Below are positions 25,744 through 34,374 of a DNA stretch of 64,000 bases, piece by piece; the stretch's first letter is position 1, and each line of letters starts with the position of its first letter. A program made the translations under genes and the position numbers. Origin of the DNA: Gardnerella greenwoodii 00703Dmash (lineage in GTDB: Bacteria; Actinomycetota; Actinomycetes; Actinomycetales; Bifidobacteriaceae); assembly GCF_000263635.1 (NCBI RefSeq), contig NZ_ADEV01000009.1, positions 372,001-436,000 on the forward strand, read 5' to 3'. The notes under the pieces are model-generated. The model made no database searches, was not told the DNA's origin, and was given only the letters and a program-made list of their open reading frames with translations.

Positions 25744-26154
25744 AACGCCTCCCCTTCAACTATAAAAGTTGATCCACTAATAAAAGTTGCTTTCTTAAAG
25801 CCGCTTCATAAAAGTTACTTCCTTAAAATCGCTTCCTTAAAATTTTCTTTTATTTAGTGAATTTAGTTTATAAAATACACAGATTAGCCATAAAATCGTG
25901 AAAAGTACAACTTTTCGGCGTTCTTTCGGAAAATTTCCGATATGCACTTCATAAAACCGGCATACTTAACTATTTTGCTTTATATCTTTCGCTTAAATAA
26001 CTTTTATAAAATTCGGTGATTTATATCACAACTGCGTAATTTTTTGCAGCACACACTCGTATACTCTTCTAAAACAGCGTAATGTAAAAGTAATGACTTG
26101 TTTAATTGCACACCACAGACGCGCGCAATTTTATCAATAACGAAAGGAAATATT
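25744..26154. other. 411-bp gene-free divergent spacer with degenerate repeats
   Basis: From 25758 to 25855 short phrases recur: ATAAAAGTT three times and CTTCCTTAAAAT or close forms three times, near the start of the DMT transporter gene. At 25926-25940 lies a perfect palindrome TCGGAAA-A-TTTCCGA, a possible operator. The rest is AT-rich and must contain the promoters of both divergent genes; a TATACT is visible at about 26061 but no matching -35 element was found. No gene is seen. Confidence 0.6.
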
Positions 26155-26559
26155 ATGGCAACTCTTAACGCCGATATGAAGGAATTTATTGCGAATAATT
26201 TGGCTTGGATTGCAACAGTAAGCAAAGATGGCGAGCTTGATTTAGGACCAAAAATGTCTATGTTCGTTCTTGACGACAATCACTTGGCCTACCACGAGCG
26301 CACTGCCGGCCAGCATTTTAAGAATTTGCAAGACGGCAGCCAGCTAGTAGTTGCTTTTGCTAATTTGGCAGAAAAGAAGGGCTATCGCTTCCGCGGAACC
26401 GTAACTCTTCACACTGACGACGCGATTTACGAAGAGCAAGTTCGCGTGGCCGAAGAAAAAGGCACAAAGAAGCCGGCTGCAGTTCCAGTTATGGAAATCA
26501 CTGAAATTCAGGATTTGACTTCTGGCGCTACTGCCGGCAAAACAATCGCAAAAGATTAA
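26155..26559 (+). CDS. Pyridoxamine 5'-phosphate oxidase-like flavin-binding protein
   Basis: A 134-residue split-barrel protein of the PNPOx-like superfamily, whose members bind FMN or F420. The N-terminus (MKEFIANNLAWIATVSKDGELDLGPKMSMFVLDDNHLAYHER) shows the two-strand opening in which a substrate-facing beta hairpin follows AWIATVSKDG. RFRGTVTLHTDD lies in the second half. ATG 26155 is chosen because AAAGGAAA lies just upstream; the frame is open further left without a ribosome binding site. At 134 residues it is much shorter than PdxH, so a role in B6 synthesis is unlikely. The exact reaction is unknown. Confidence 0.8.
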   Translation: MATLNADMKEFIANNLAWIATVSKDGELDLGPKMSMFVLDDNHLAYHERTAGQHFKNLQDGSQLVVAFANLAEKKGYRFRGTVTLHTDDAIYEEQVRVAEEKGTKKPAAVPVMEITEIQDLTSGATAGKTIAKD

Positions 26560-26615
26560 TTTATAGCTTGCGCAAAACGCCGAATTAGTACGTTTCAAGC
26601 AAGCGGCATACAATA

Positions 26616-26665
26616 TCGAGTGGCGTTCGTCCTCAAAGGCGAAGATGAACACCACTCAATTTTTT
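26616..26665 (+). terminator. Terminator after the PNPOx-like gene
   Basis: A long imperfect stem closed by GAGTGG/CCACTC with GTTC/GAAC inside and a short loop (AAAG) is followed by AATTTTTTATTTG. It lies about 60 bp after the stop codon. Confidence 0.8.
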
Positions 26666-26704
26666 ATTTGATTACTTTTATTTGATTATTTAGTTGCAAC
26701 TAAT

Positions 26705-27154
26705 TTACTTGCTTTCTTTACGCAATTCGCGCAATCTAGAGTTCATTTCTTCCGCTTTCTTCTTCTCGAAGTAATAGATTATTCCAGCAATAGCAATCGG
26801 GAAAATAACAGTGAACGCAATCCATCCGCAAATCACAGCTGGCTCATCTTTGAATGAAATCCATCCAACAATCACAGACACAATAAATTGAATAGCAATT
26901 GGTGGAACTAGTGCAAAAACGAATTTTGCAAGATTTGACATACGCTCATTCGACCAGAAAATAGCGAATACTCCATAGCCTATGCCAATAACAAACGACG
27001 CCACAGCATAAGATGCAATTCTGTTTCCAACCGCGCTATGCGCTAACAAGCTAGACACAAAACTGATTGCAGTAAAAATAGTGCACGCTATGCCAATGCC
27101 ATTAACAATGTTTTTTACCATTGTTTTGCCAAAAGTTGTAACTTGCTTTTCCAT
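26705..27154 (-). CDS. DUF3021 family membrane protein
   Basis: A 149-residue protein with four transmembrane segments (about residues 16-38, 48-66, 80-98, 105-126) and a short charged C-terminal helix (YFEKKKAEEMNSRLRELRKE). Length, four-helix layout and position directly after a LytTR-domain gene are characteristic of the DUF3021 family. Such pairs are known from Firmicutes and actinobacteria as membrane-protein/regulator modules in which the membrane protein is thought to restrain the regulator. The gap to the regulator gene is 55 bp and AT-rich, and both lie on the same strand, so co-transcription is likely. The signal sensed is unknown. Confidence 0.8.
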   Translation of the reverse strand: MEKQVTTFGKTMVKNIVNGIGIACTIFTAISFVSSLLAHSAVGNRIASYAVASFVIGIGYGVFAIFWSNERMSNLAKFVFALVPPIAIQFIVSVIVGWISFKDEPAVICGWIAFTVIFPIAIAGIIYYFEKKKAEEMNSRLRELRKESK

Positions 27155-27209
27155 AATAATCGTTTCCTTTTTAAGTATTAAAAATTAGTATTAAAAAATA
27201 CGCTTAAAA

Positions 27210-27731
27210 CTACATTCCCAAGCGCTTTTTGAACCCAGCTAAGCAGCGGCGACTAATCCACTCAACGCTTCCGTCGTCCATTTTTACGCTCATACTTCCG
27301 CCGAATCCTGGATCGACTCGAACAATGCGATTCAAGTTCACGATTGCAGATTTAGATATGCGCACAAACGACGCGAATTGCGGATTGTCGAAATCCATTA
27401 GGCGCTTGTAAGACACGCATTCGCCTTTATCACTGTGAATGATTACGCGCGAATTTTCTACGCAAATCATAATCACATCTGGCTCATGCATAACAATAAT
27501 CGAATCGTTAATATAACCATATATGAATGAATTATTGTTGCTATTTGCCGCATTCGCAGTATTATTTTCGGCATTATCAGTATTATTTTCGGCGTTGCTT
27601 GCTTCTGCATTTTTAGAATCAACGCTTTGCAAATTGGCTATAATGCGTTTAAGATTATCGTCAATATTGTGAACTGACAATTGAGCTTGCTGCTCTTCTT
27701 CTGGCGGCACAATAGCAATCGTTACTTTCAT
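27210..27731 (-). CDS. LytTR-domain DNA-binding regulator
   Basis: A 173-residue regulator with a C-terminal LytTR DNA-binding domain (about residues 75-173): SFIYGYINDSIIVMHEPDV, VSYKRLMDFDNPQFASFVRISKSAIVNLNRI and MDDGSVEWISRRCLAGFKKRLG match the LytTR pattern, including the S/N-x-x-Y-V-N-L-N-x-I block. The N-terminus is a small domain of about 35 residues, not a response-regulator receiver, so this is the short type paired with DUF3021 proteins. Between them is a low-complexity Asn/Ala insertion (NAENNTDNAENNTANAANS) that reads as a DNA repeat. The GGGAGG ribosome binding site is strong. A pair of inverted elements upstream may be its own operator. Confidence 0.88.
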   Translation of the reverse strand: MKVTIAIVPPEEEQQAQLSVHNIDDNLKRIIANLQSVDSKNAEASNAENNTDNAENNTANAANSNNNSFIYGYINDSIIVMHEPDVIMICVENSRVIIHSDKGECVSYKRLMDFDNPQFASFVRISKSAIVNLNRIVRVDPGFGGSMSVKMDDGSVEWISRRCLAGFKKRLGM

Positions 27732-27743
27732 AAAGCCTCCCTT

Positions 27744-27869
27744 CCGTATACTACCGTTAGCGTTTGCTAGATTTTTCTAACTTTTCTTAGCATTTCTAGC
27801 TTTTTGTTTTGTAATTTTGACTATACGGCACTGTAAATAGTCTGTCTTTACAAAATCGCTAAACGGTAG
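27744..27869. promoter_or_regulatory. Two pairs of inverted elements upstream of the LytTR gene (candidate autoregulatory operator)
   Basis: CTACCGTTAGCG (27751-27762) is mirrored by CGCTAAACGGTAG (27857-27869), with one extra A. CCGTATA (27744-27750) is mirrored by TATACGG (27823-27829). Both lie in the 178-bp gap upstream of the regulator. LytTR proteins usually bind paired 9-bp elements, so autoregulation is plausible; here the spacing is wide. Confidence 0.4.
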
Positions 27870-27909
27870 TTTTCGAAATATAAGCGGTAAAAAGGAGAGA
27901 TTATGCCAC

Positions 27910-28728
27910 TTAAGCTGCTCCCCAAATGCGAATAAGGCGCTGGCTCGTAGGGTCAGCTGCAGGACCTTGATCATAAGCATCCAAACGCCAACGAATCGAA
28001 CCATCCGCGTTAAGACTTGGAATTAAACGCGCCCAGCGGCCGTTTCCCATTCCACCAATCGTCTTATAAGAAGGATCCACCTTGTCTAATCCAAGAAGCT
28101 TATGAACAGTTTGAGAAAGGCAAGAGCCGTGCGAAAACACTAGCAAATCGCGGTCGGAACCGGTTTTGCGCGCCCACTGTTCAACAGTTGCAGCAGCGCG
28201 CTCGCCAACTTCCTGCTTAGTTTCTGCACCGTGGCGAAGCTCGCCGCCTTCGCCTTTTACCCAAGCGTTAAAATCTTCCGGCCATTTTTCGCTAATCTGC
28301 TGGCGGTTCAAGCCCTCCCACTCGCCAAAGAAGCGCTCGCGCACGCCATTTTCAACGTGCACATGAAGACCAAGCTTATCCGCAAAAGCGTGAGCTGTTT
28401 GCTGCGCACGAATAAGCGGCGAAACAATCGCCACAAAACTCGCGTCTGCTTCTTCCGGCGTAATACGCACATGCTCCTGACTATTCGGATCTTTTGGATC
28501 TTCCAAATCAGAAGCGCCAAAAAGCACGCGCAAAGCCTTGCCAGAGCGAGTCACCTGATCCATTCCCGACTCATCCAAAGCAATATCAATCATGCCTTGA
28601 AGACGGAATTGCGCATTATAAGGCGTCTGGCCGTGACGAACCAGCATAACAGAACGCGCAAGTCCTTCATGATTACTATTTACATTCACACTGTGAGACT
28701 TAGTTGCGTTTTCAACAAAATCAACCAT
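27910..28728 (-). CDS. Histidine phosphatase family protein (phosphoglycerate-mutase-like)
   Basis: A cytosolic enzyme of 272 residues with the catalytic RHG at residues 31-33 (MLVRHGQTPYN). LQGMIDIALDESG and SPLIRAQQTAHAF (the R-x-x-x-T motif) follow, then ENGVRERFFGEWEG with the catalytic Glu region, and the second His in VFSHGSCLSQ. The pattern fits GpmB/CobC-type phosphatases rather than the glycolytic GpmA. Substrate unknown. It begins 35 bp after glmU on the same strand; between them only a degenerate TTTTAAAGCCG spacer. It may be co-transcribed with glmU. Confidence 0.85.
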   Translation of the reverse strand: MVDFVENATKSHSVNVNSNHEGLARSVMLVRHGQTPYNAQFRLQGMIDIALDESGMDQVTRSGKALRVLFGASDLEDPKDPNSQEHVRITPEEADASFVAIVSPLIRAQQTAHAFADKLGLHVHVENGVRERFFGEWEGLNRQQISEKWPEDFNAWVKGEGGELRHGAETKQEVGERAAATVEQWARKTGSDRDLLVFSHGSCLSQTVHKLLGLDKVDPSYKTIGGMGNGRWARLIPSLNADGSIRWRLDAYDQGPAADPTSQRLIRIWGAA

Positions 28729-28763
28729 AACCTACCGCCTTTTAAAGCCGTTTTATAAATAAT

Positions 28764-30173
28764 TTAGCGCTCCCAGCTAGGCTTCCAGCCTTCAATTACG
28801 TGCTGAGTATTTTCCGAATACACCATAGAATCAGCTGGAACATCGTGACGCACAACAGAGCCAGCACCCGTAGTTACACCATCAGACACATTTACTGGAG
28901 CAACAAAAAGATTACCTGCACCAACGTGAACACCAGAACCAATACTCGTATGATTCTTATGCACGCCATCATAGTTTGCAGTAATCGTGCCACCACCAAT
29001 ATTCGTATGCTCACCCAAGTTGGCATCGCCAATATAGCTTAAATGCGGAACCTTAGTGCCGTTACCAATATGCGCCTTCTTCATTTCCACGAAAGCGCCT
29101 GCCTTACTTTCTTCACCAAGCACATTTCCCGCGCGCAAATACGTCCACGGACCAATGTTAGCAGCCCTGCAAATATGCGATTCTTGCACGCGCGAACGCT
29201 CAACTACAGCATCCTCGTCAACTTGCGCATCAATAAGAGTTGTGTAAGGGCCAACAACAGCGCCGCTTAAAACATTAGTATGACCTTGAAGGAAGCAGCC
29301 AGGAAGAACAGTCACATCTTGAGCGAGAGTAACATCATCTTCAATCCAAGTAGTATCCGGATCAAGAATAGTTACGCCTTCAAGCATCCAATGCTCACAC
29401 ACGCGCTTATTATAAGCTTTTGCGAGCGCAGACAACTGCACGCGAGTATTAACACCCTCTACGCTAAGTGGGTCAGGAGCAGACATTGCTCCCACATGAC
29501 CAAACTTTCGAGCATGTTCCAAAGCATCCGTTAAATAAAACTCGCCTTGAGCATTCTGAGAATTAAGATTTGCAATCGCATCACTTAGCACATCTGCATC
29601 AAACACGTATACGGAAGTGTTCACTTCTTTAATTTCAAGCTCTCCAGCATTAGCATCCTTATGCTCTACGATTCGCAAAACATCGCCGTTTGCTTCGCGC
29701 ACAATACGGCCGTAGCCAGTAGCATCATCTAATACTGCTGTAAGAACAGTTGCAACATTGCCATGATTATTGTGAAAATCTACTAAAGATTGAAGAGTTT
29801 GAGTGTCCAAAAGAGGCATGTCACTTGCTGCGATTAACACAGCACCTTTTAACGTTTCGCCATTTTCGCGTTTTGAAACGTTATTAAGATCTCGAATAGC
29901 GCATTGAACAGCTCTTCCAGTTCCCGGCTTTTCGTCTTGATTTACGATTAAAGCATTGCTGTTATAGCTAAGAGCAGCTTCAGTTACTAAATCAGCCTGA
30001 GCATGCACTACTACAGCCAACTTATTTGGATTTACGCCAGCAATTGCGCTCATAACACGATTTAGGAATGTTTTTCCAGCAAAGTTATGAAGTACTTTCG
30101 GAGTTGCTGAACGCATACGCGTACCCTCACCCGCCGCTAAAATAATTGCCGCGGCAACATCATGCTTTTCCAC
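28764..30173 (-). CDS. glmU: Bifunctional GlcN-1-P acetyltransferase / GlcNAc-1-P uridyltransferase
   Basis: Makes UDP-GlcNAc, the precursor of peptidoglycan and other wall polymers. The N-terminal uridyltransferase domain has LAAGEGTRMRSATPKVLH near residue 14, NQDEKPGTGRAVQCA (UTP-binding) and GYGRIVREANGDVLRIVEHKDA. After about residue 250 comes the left-handed beta-helix of hexapeptide repeats with the acetyltransferase site (VPHLSYIGDANLGEHTNIGG). Length 469 is normal. The start is GTG at 30173, 5 nt after AAGGAG; an ATG two bases upstream is out of frame. Confidence 0.97.
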   Translation of the reverse strand: MEKHDVAAAIILAAGEGTRMRSATPKVLHNFAGKTFLNRVMSAIAGVNPNKLAVVVHAQADLVTEAALSYNSNALIVNQDEKPGTGRAVQCAIRDLNNVSKRENGETLKGAVLIAASDMPLLDTQTLQSLVDFHNNHGNVATVLTAVLDDATGYGRIVREANGDVLRIVEHKDANAGELEIKEVNTSVYVFDADVLSDAIANLNSQNAQGEFYLTDALEHARKFGHVGAMSAPDPLSVEGVNTRVQLSALAKAYNKRVCEHWMLEGVTILDPDTTWIEDDVTLAQDVTVLPGCFLQGHTNVLSGAVVGPYTTLIDAQVDEDAVVERSRVQESHICRAANIGPWTYLRAGNVLGEESKAGAFVEMKKAHIGNGTKVPHLSYIGDANLGEHTNIGGGTITANYDGVHKNHTSIGSGVHVGAGNLFVAPVNVSDGVTTGAGSVVRHDVPADSMVYSENTQHVIEGWKPSWER

Positions 30174-30242
30174 GCATGCTCCTTATGTTGTATCAAATAA
30201 TATTCTTACTGATTCAATTCTATTACGTCTTAACGTCTATCC

Positions 30243-30276
30243 AAAACAAAAACGCTACTTGCAAAACAAGTAGCGC
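30243..30276 (-). terminator. Terminator of tRNA-Gln
   Basis: On the minus strand CGCTACTTG and CAAGTAGCG form a 9-bp stem with a 5-nt loop, followed by TTTTTGTTTT. It lies 10 bp after the tRNA and separates it from glmU. Confidence 0.93.
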
Positions 30277-30285
30277 CTGTATAAG

Positions 30286-30356
30286 CTCCCTCACCTGGAT
30301 TCGAACCAAGACAAAGGGTTCCAAAGACCCGTGTGCTGCCATTACACCATGAGGGA
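30286..30356 (-). tRNA. tRNA-Gln (anticodon TTG)
   Basis: Acceptor TCCCTCA pairs with TGAGGGA, discriminator G; anticodon stem CGGGT/ACCCT with loop CTTTGGA gives TTG; T-arm CTTGG-TTCGAAT-CCAGG. CCA is not encoded. Single gene between prs and glmU. Confidence 0.96.
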
Positions 30357-30439
30357 ACGGCGGAAAAACCGCCAAGTCACTATTATGCCACACGAATTGA
30401 CTTCGTCAAATTTGGCGTGGCGAAAAGTAAAATCAGCGT

Positions 30440-31462
30440 TTACGCAAATAAGAAGCCTTGACCGTGATGCTCCGGGTAAGTATCGAAAAGCTTTGCAACC
30501 GAACCATCTTCAAACACTGCTTTAATTGCGCTTGCAAGAAGAGGAGCAATAGAAAGAACAGTTAAACCATCCCAACGCTTTTCTTCCGGAATTGGCACAG
30601 TATCAGTCAAAACAACTTCGCGAGCGCCGCAAGACTTCAAACGTTCAACAGCAGGGCCGGAAAGCACGCCGTGAGTTGCAACAACAGTAACCGACTTAGC
30701 TCCAGCTTCCTTCAAAACGTTGCAAGCTCCAGCAATAGTGCCAGCAGTATCAATCAAGTCGTCAACCATCACGCAATCGCGACCAGCAACGTCACCAACT
30801 ACGCGGTTTGCAACAGTCTTATTCGGGCAAGTAATATCGCGAGTCTTATGCACAAAAGCCAAAGGACCGCCGCCCAAACGCTGCGCCCACTGTTCAGCAA
30901 CGCGAATACGACCAGCATCAGGAGACACAACAGTTACGTTTGCAAGATCATCACGGAAACGATCGCGCACATAATCAACCAAAACAGGCATAGCAATCAA
31001 GTGGTCAACCGGGCCATCGAAGAATCCCTGAGACTGAGCTGCGTGCAAATCAACGCTCATAATGCGGTCAGCGCCAGCAGTTTTAAGCAAATCAAACATC
31101 AAACGGCAAGAAATAGGCTCACGACCGCGATGCTTCTTATCCTGACGAGAATAGCCAAGAAGTGGGCAAACTGCAGTAATCGAACGAGCAGAAGCGCGCT
31201 TCAAAGCGTCAATCATAATCAACTGTTCCATAATGGACTTGTTGACAGGGTCGCTGTGACTTTGCAATACGAACACATCCGTACCGCGCACCGACTGCGT
31301 GTAACGAACATACATTTCGCCATTAGCAAAATCGTAAGCCGTTGTTTCCAGTACATCAATGCCAAGCTGATCTGCTACATCACGCGCAAGCTTTGGATGG
31401 GCGCGACCGGTAACAAGAACGAGGTTTTTATCTGGCTTTCCTTCAAGGACGATGCTCACCAT
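30440..31462 (-). CDS. prs: Ribose-phosphate pyrophosphokinase (PRPP synthetase)
   Basis: Makes 5-phosphoribosyl-1-pyrophosphate from ribose 5-phosphate and ATP, the start compound of the pur pathway encoded further right and of histidine, tryptophan and NAD synthesis. VLQSHSDPVNKSIMEQLIMIDALKRASA, YSRQDKKHRGREPIS (flexible-loop region), SVDLHAAQSQGFFDGPVDHL, and the PRPP-binding loop CVMVDDLIDTAGTI are all present, in 340 residues. ATG 31462 lies only 2 nt after GGAG; the next codon, GTG, is 5 nt from it and may be the real start. It is preceded by nadD on the same strand with a gap of 96 bp. Confidence 0.96.
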   Translation of the reverse strand: MVSIVLEGKPDKNLVLVTGRAHPKLARDVADQLGIDVLETTAYDFANGEMYVRYTQSVRGTDVFVLQSHSDPVNKSIMEQLIMIDALKRASARSITAVCPLLGYSRQDKKHRGREPISCRLMFDLLKTAGADRIMSVDLHAAQSQGFFDGPVDHLIAMPVLVDYVRDRFRDDLANVTVVSPDAGRIRVAEQWAQRLGGGPLAFVHKTRDITCPNKTVANRVVGDVAGRDCVMVDDLIDTAGTIAGACNVLKEAGAKSVTVVATHGVLSGPAVERLKSCGAREVVLTDTVPIPEEKRWDGLTVLSIAPLLASAIKAVFEDGSVAKLFDTYPEHHGQGFLFA

Positions 31463-31558
31463 ATCTCCAAACGTTAGTTCGCTTTAGTTCGCGAAATGAA
31501 CATAATCAATACTAACTTTTTGCGCAGACTTGCAGCGACAAGCCGAAAAAGTAAATAG

Positions 31559-32368
31559 TCACGACCTATACAAGCCGTGCTTAACAATATACTGCACTAC
31601 TCCATCTGGAACCAAATACCATACTGGCTCACCATGCTCAGCGCGACGGCGAACATCCGTAGAAGAAATCGACAATGCTGGAATTTCCAAAATATCAACC
31701 GGCAAATGTTCAGAATCACAGTGAACAATATCGTCATAATTTGCAACATTTCCAGCACTGTTCACATTTAGCTGCCTAGTAATAAACGGCAGATTAGACT
31801 CCAACTTTTCCGGCCTAGAATACCCCGGGCGAGTAACAGCCACGAATCGCGCCAAATTCCACATTTCGCGCGCATTCTTCCACTGCATAATTTCCGCCAC
31901 AGCGTCCGCTCCAGTAATGAAGAAAAGCTCCGCATCCGGATGCTGCGCGTGAATATCTTTCAAAGTATCAATAGTGTAAGTAACTCCCGGACGGTCAATA
32001 TCGACTCTGGAAACAGTAAACTTAGGATTAGAAGCCGTTGCAATAACCGTCATTAAATAACGGTCCTCAGCATTCGTAACTTTTTTATCAAGCTTAAAAA
32101 CAGGCCTACCAGTTGGAACGAAAATAACCTCGTCCAAATCATAAACCCACGCAACTTCAGAAGCCGCAACCAAGTGGCCGTTATGAATAGGATCAAAAGT
32201 TCCACCCATAATGCCAATACGCTGACGCTCATGAACGTTACCGCGTGCAGAAGTGCGCTTTCGCATAGAAGTTGCTACTGCAGGAGGAGCAGCTTCTTTG
32301 CCGGTAAAAGAACCTTGAAACAGGTCAGACATTCGCCGCTGCGCATCTGCGTTATTTTCAGGACTCAT
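31559..32368 (-). CDS. nadD: Nicotinate-nucleotide adenylyltransferase
   Basis: Joins nicotinate mononucleotide and ATP to deamido-NAD in NAD synthesis. The nucleotidyltransferase motif [18 protein letters not shown] is preceded by about 50 extra residues ([19 protein letters not shown]...), longer than in most NadD proteins; similar extensions are seen in bifidobacterial relatives as far as I recall. [10 protein letters not shown] and [20 protein letters not shown] are further family motifs, and ISSTDVRRR is the C-terminal signature. ATG 32368 overlaps the last 11 bases of the upstream hypothetical gene, implying coupled translation. Confidence 0.95.
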   Translation of the reverse strand: MSPENNADAQRRMSDLFQGSFTGKEAAPPAVATSMRKRTSARGNVHERQRIGIMGGTFDPIHNGHLVAASEVAWVYDLDEVIFVPTGRPVFKLDKKVTNAEDRYLMTVIATASNPKFTVSRVDIDRPGVTYTIDTLKDIHAQHPDAELFFITGADAVAEIMQWKNAREMWNLARFVAVTRPGYSRPEKLESNLPFITRQLNVNSAGNVANYDDIVHCDSEHLPVDILEIPALSISSTDVRRRAEHGEPVWYLVPDGVVQYIVKHGLYRS

Positions 32369-32888
32369 TCGCTTCAGATTCCTTATCTTCAGCCTCAGTT
32401 TCACTAACTACTCCAGAAGCATCATTAGCACTATCTGGGTTAATATTTCCCATCTCCTCATCCCACTCGTCCTTAACAACGCGCTGAATTTCAGCAAAAG
32501 TTGGAAGAGGGAAATCAGGCTGATACGCGCCGCGAATTTTTGCCACAGATTCAGTGATTTTAACAAGCATTGATGTCATTGCATCAACATCATTATTGCG
32601 CTCTAAAGCACTAAATTCACGAATGTTCTTTTCCATTCGACCCATATGCTCAAGAACGCTAGAAAACGCATCATCTTCAGGAAGTGTTACGTCATTTGCG
32701 TCAGCATCCGGCCATCCCATAAGCACCGCATCCGCATATTCAAGCGAGGAACGCTGTTGCGCGGAGGCAATACCATCCTCAATTTGCACCAAAAACACAT
32801 AGCGCACAATTGACAAACGCTCAGCCGCAATATTAAGCGCTTCAGCCGGAGTCATATTCACATCATTCTTAGGCATATCATTAGGCAT
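32358..32888 (-). CDS. Conserved-looking acidic protein between proA and nadD, unknown function
   Basis: I recognise no named family. The protein has 176 residues, is acidic, without signal peptide or membrane segment. The core (about residues 12-135) looks helical: [50 protein letters not shown] and [30 protein letters not shown]. The last 40 residues are a disordered Glu/Asn/Ser tail. Its end overlaps the start of nadD by 11 bases, and proA lies 38 bp away upstream on the same strand, so the three are probably one transcript. Confidence 0.75.
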   Translation of the reverse strand: MPNDMPKNDVNMTPAEALNIAAERLSIVRYVFLVQIEDGIASAQQRSSLEYADAVLMGWPDADANDVTLPEDDAFSSVLEHMGRMEKNIREFSALERNNDVDAMTSMLVKITESVAKIRGAYQPDFPLPTFAEIQRVVKDEWDEEMGNINPDSANDASGVVSETEAEDKESEANES

Positions 32889-32926
32889 ACTCTTACCTTA
32901 CCGCCACGTAACTATTAAAGCCAGTA

Positions 32927-34261
32927 CTACTCGCGTATCTGACCGCTGCCGTAGCCAATCCACTTGGTTGTTGTCATCTCGCGCAATCCCATAGGGCCTC
33001 TTGCGTGCAATTTTTGCGTCGATATTCCAAGTTCAGCTCCAAAACCAAACTCTCCGCCATCCGTAAAGCGCGTTGAAGCATTCACCATCACCACTGCAGA
33101 ATCAACATTCGCAATAAAACTTTGAATAGTTTCGTAATCTTCAGCAATAATTGTTTCCGTATGCCCCGTAGAATACTTCGCTATATGATTTGCAGCGTCA
33201 AAAGCATCGTCCACAATTTTTACGCCCATATTTAGAGACAAATACTCGCGCTTCCAATCTTCGCAAGTTGCGTGCTCAATCTGTAAACCAGCAATATTAG
33301 CATTCTGCAGAATTTCGTAAGATTTATCGTCAGCATGCAAAATAACATTATGCTCAGCTAAAGCAGCGCCAACTTGCGGTAAAAATTCCTGCGCAATATT
33401 GCGATTTACCAATAATTTTTCTGCCGCATTACATACGCCTACGCGCTGAGTTTTTGCGTTAATAACAATCGGTATAGCTTTTTTAATATCAGCGCTTTTA
33501 TCTACGTAAATATGCACGTTGCCAGCACCAGTTTCAATAACCGGAACTGTAGACTCTTTAACAACCGTAGCAATAAGATTCGCACTACCGCGCGGAACTA
33601 GAACATCAATATGTCCGTGCGCATGCATCATTGCTGTGGCCCCAGACCTACCTAAATCGTCAACCGACTGAATTAAATCTGCACTAAAACCGGCTTTTTT
33701 AAGCACATTTCCAATAATCTCAATGCTTTTTTGATTCGTATTTTGAGCCGCACTTCCGCCTCGCAAAATTGCAGCATTACCAGACTTTAAGCACAAAGCT
33801 GCAACGTCAATAGTGACATTTGGGCGAGCCTCATAAATCATTCCCATAACACCAATTGGCACGCGAACTTGCGAAAGTTTAATGCCATTAGGAAGAGTGT
33901 ATCCGCGAACAACTTCTCCTACAGGATCTTGCAATTGCGCAATTTTTCTTACGCTTTGAGCAGAATTTTTCACACGCTCTTCGTCAAATTTAAGCCTGTC
34001 TAGCTTTCCAGCATCCATTCCTTTAGCTTCAGCTTCTTTAAGATCTTTTTCATTAGCGGCGGCAATATTTAAAGCTGCTAAATCCAAAGCGTCCGCCATT
34101 TTTTCAAGAAGCTCATTTTTTGTTCTAGTATCCGTTTTGGAAAAATCTCGCCAAGCAAGCCTTGCTAAATCCGCGCGCCCATTAACTAAATCGTCAACGC
34201 TCAACGTTCCCCCTTGTAGATTATTGGCTTTATTTTCCTGTTTAGAATCAAGAGTTGTCAT
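32927..34261 (-). CDS. proA: Gamma-glutamyl phosphate reductase
   Basis: NADPH-dependent reduction of gamma-glutamyl phosphate to glutamate semialdehyde, second step of proline synthesis. Aldehyde-dehydrogenase-type protein of 444 residues: [43 protein letters not shown], then the catalytic Cys in [13 protein letters not shown], and near the C-terminus the family end [29 protein letters not shown]. The frame is open up to 34309, but MTTLDSKQ at 34261 is the likely start. It has no ribosome binding site; instead TAATCT ends 7 nt before the ATG, which fits a leaderless transcript. proB is not in the window. Confidence 0.93.
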   Translation of the reverse strand: MTTLDSKQENKANNLQGGTLSVDDLVNGRADLARLAWRDFSKTDTRTKNELLEKMADALDLAALNIAAANEKDLKEAEAKGMDAGKLDRLKFDEERVKNSAQSVRKIAQLQDPVGEVVRGYTLPNGIKLSQVRVPIGVMGMIYEARPNVTIDVAALCLKSGNAAILRGGSAAQNTNQKSIEIIGNVLKKAGFSADLIQSVDDLGRSGATAMMHAHGHIDVLVPRGSANLIATVVKESTVPVIETGAGNVHIYVDKSADIKKAIPIVINAKTQRVGVCNAAEKLLVNRNIAQEFLPQVGAALAEHNVILHADDKSYEILQNANIAGLQIEHATCEDWKREYLSLNMGVKIVDDAFDAANHIAKYSTGHTETIIAEDYETIQSFIANVDSAVVMVNASTRFTDGGEFGFGAELGISTQKLHARGPMGLREMTTTKWIGYGSGQIRE

Positions 34262-34374
34262 AAATATGAGATTAGCACACGCCCGTTCGCCCAGCGCTTC
34301 AGGTAGCATATTTTTATAAGATGATGCATAATTTGCACAAATATTCCATATGATTATTCGGTTACGGAGACATT

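Noticed and set aside
25926-25940. Palindrome TCGGAAAATTTCCGA as a terminator
   Set aside because: It has a one-base centre and no T-run and lies in a divergent spacer, so an operator is likelier; too little evidence to list it separately.
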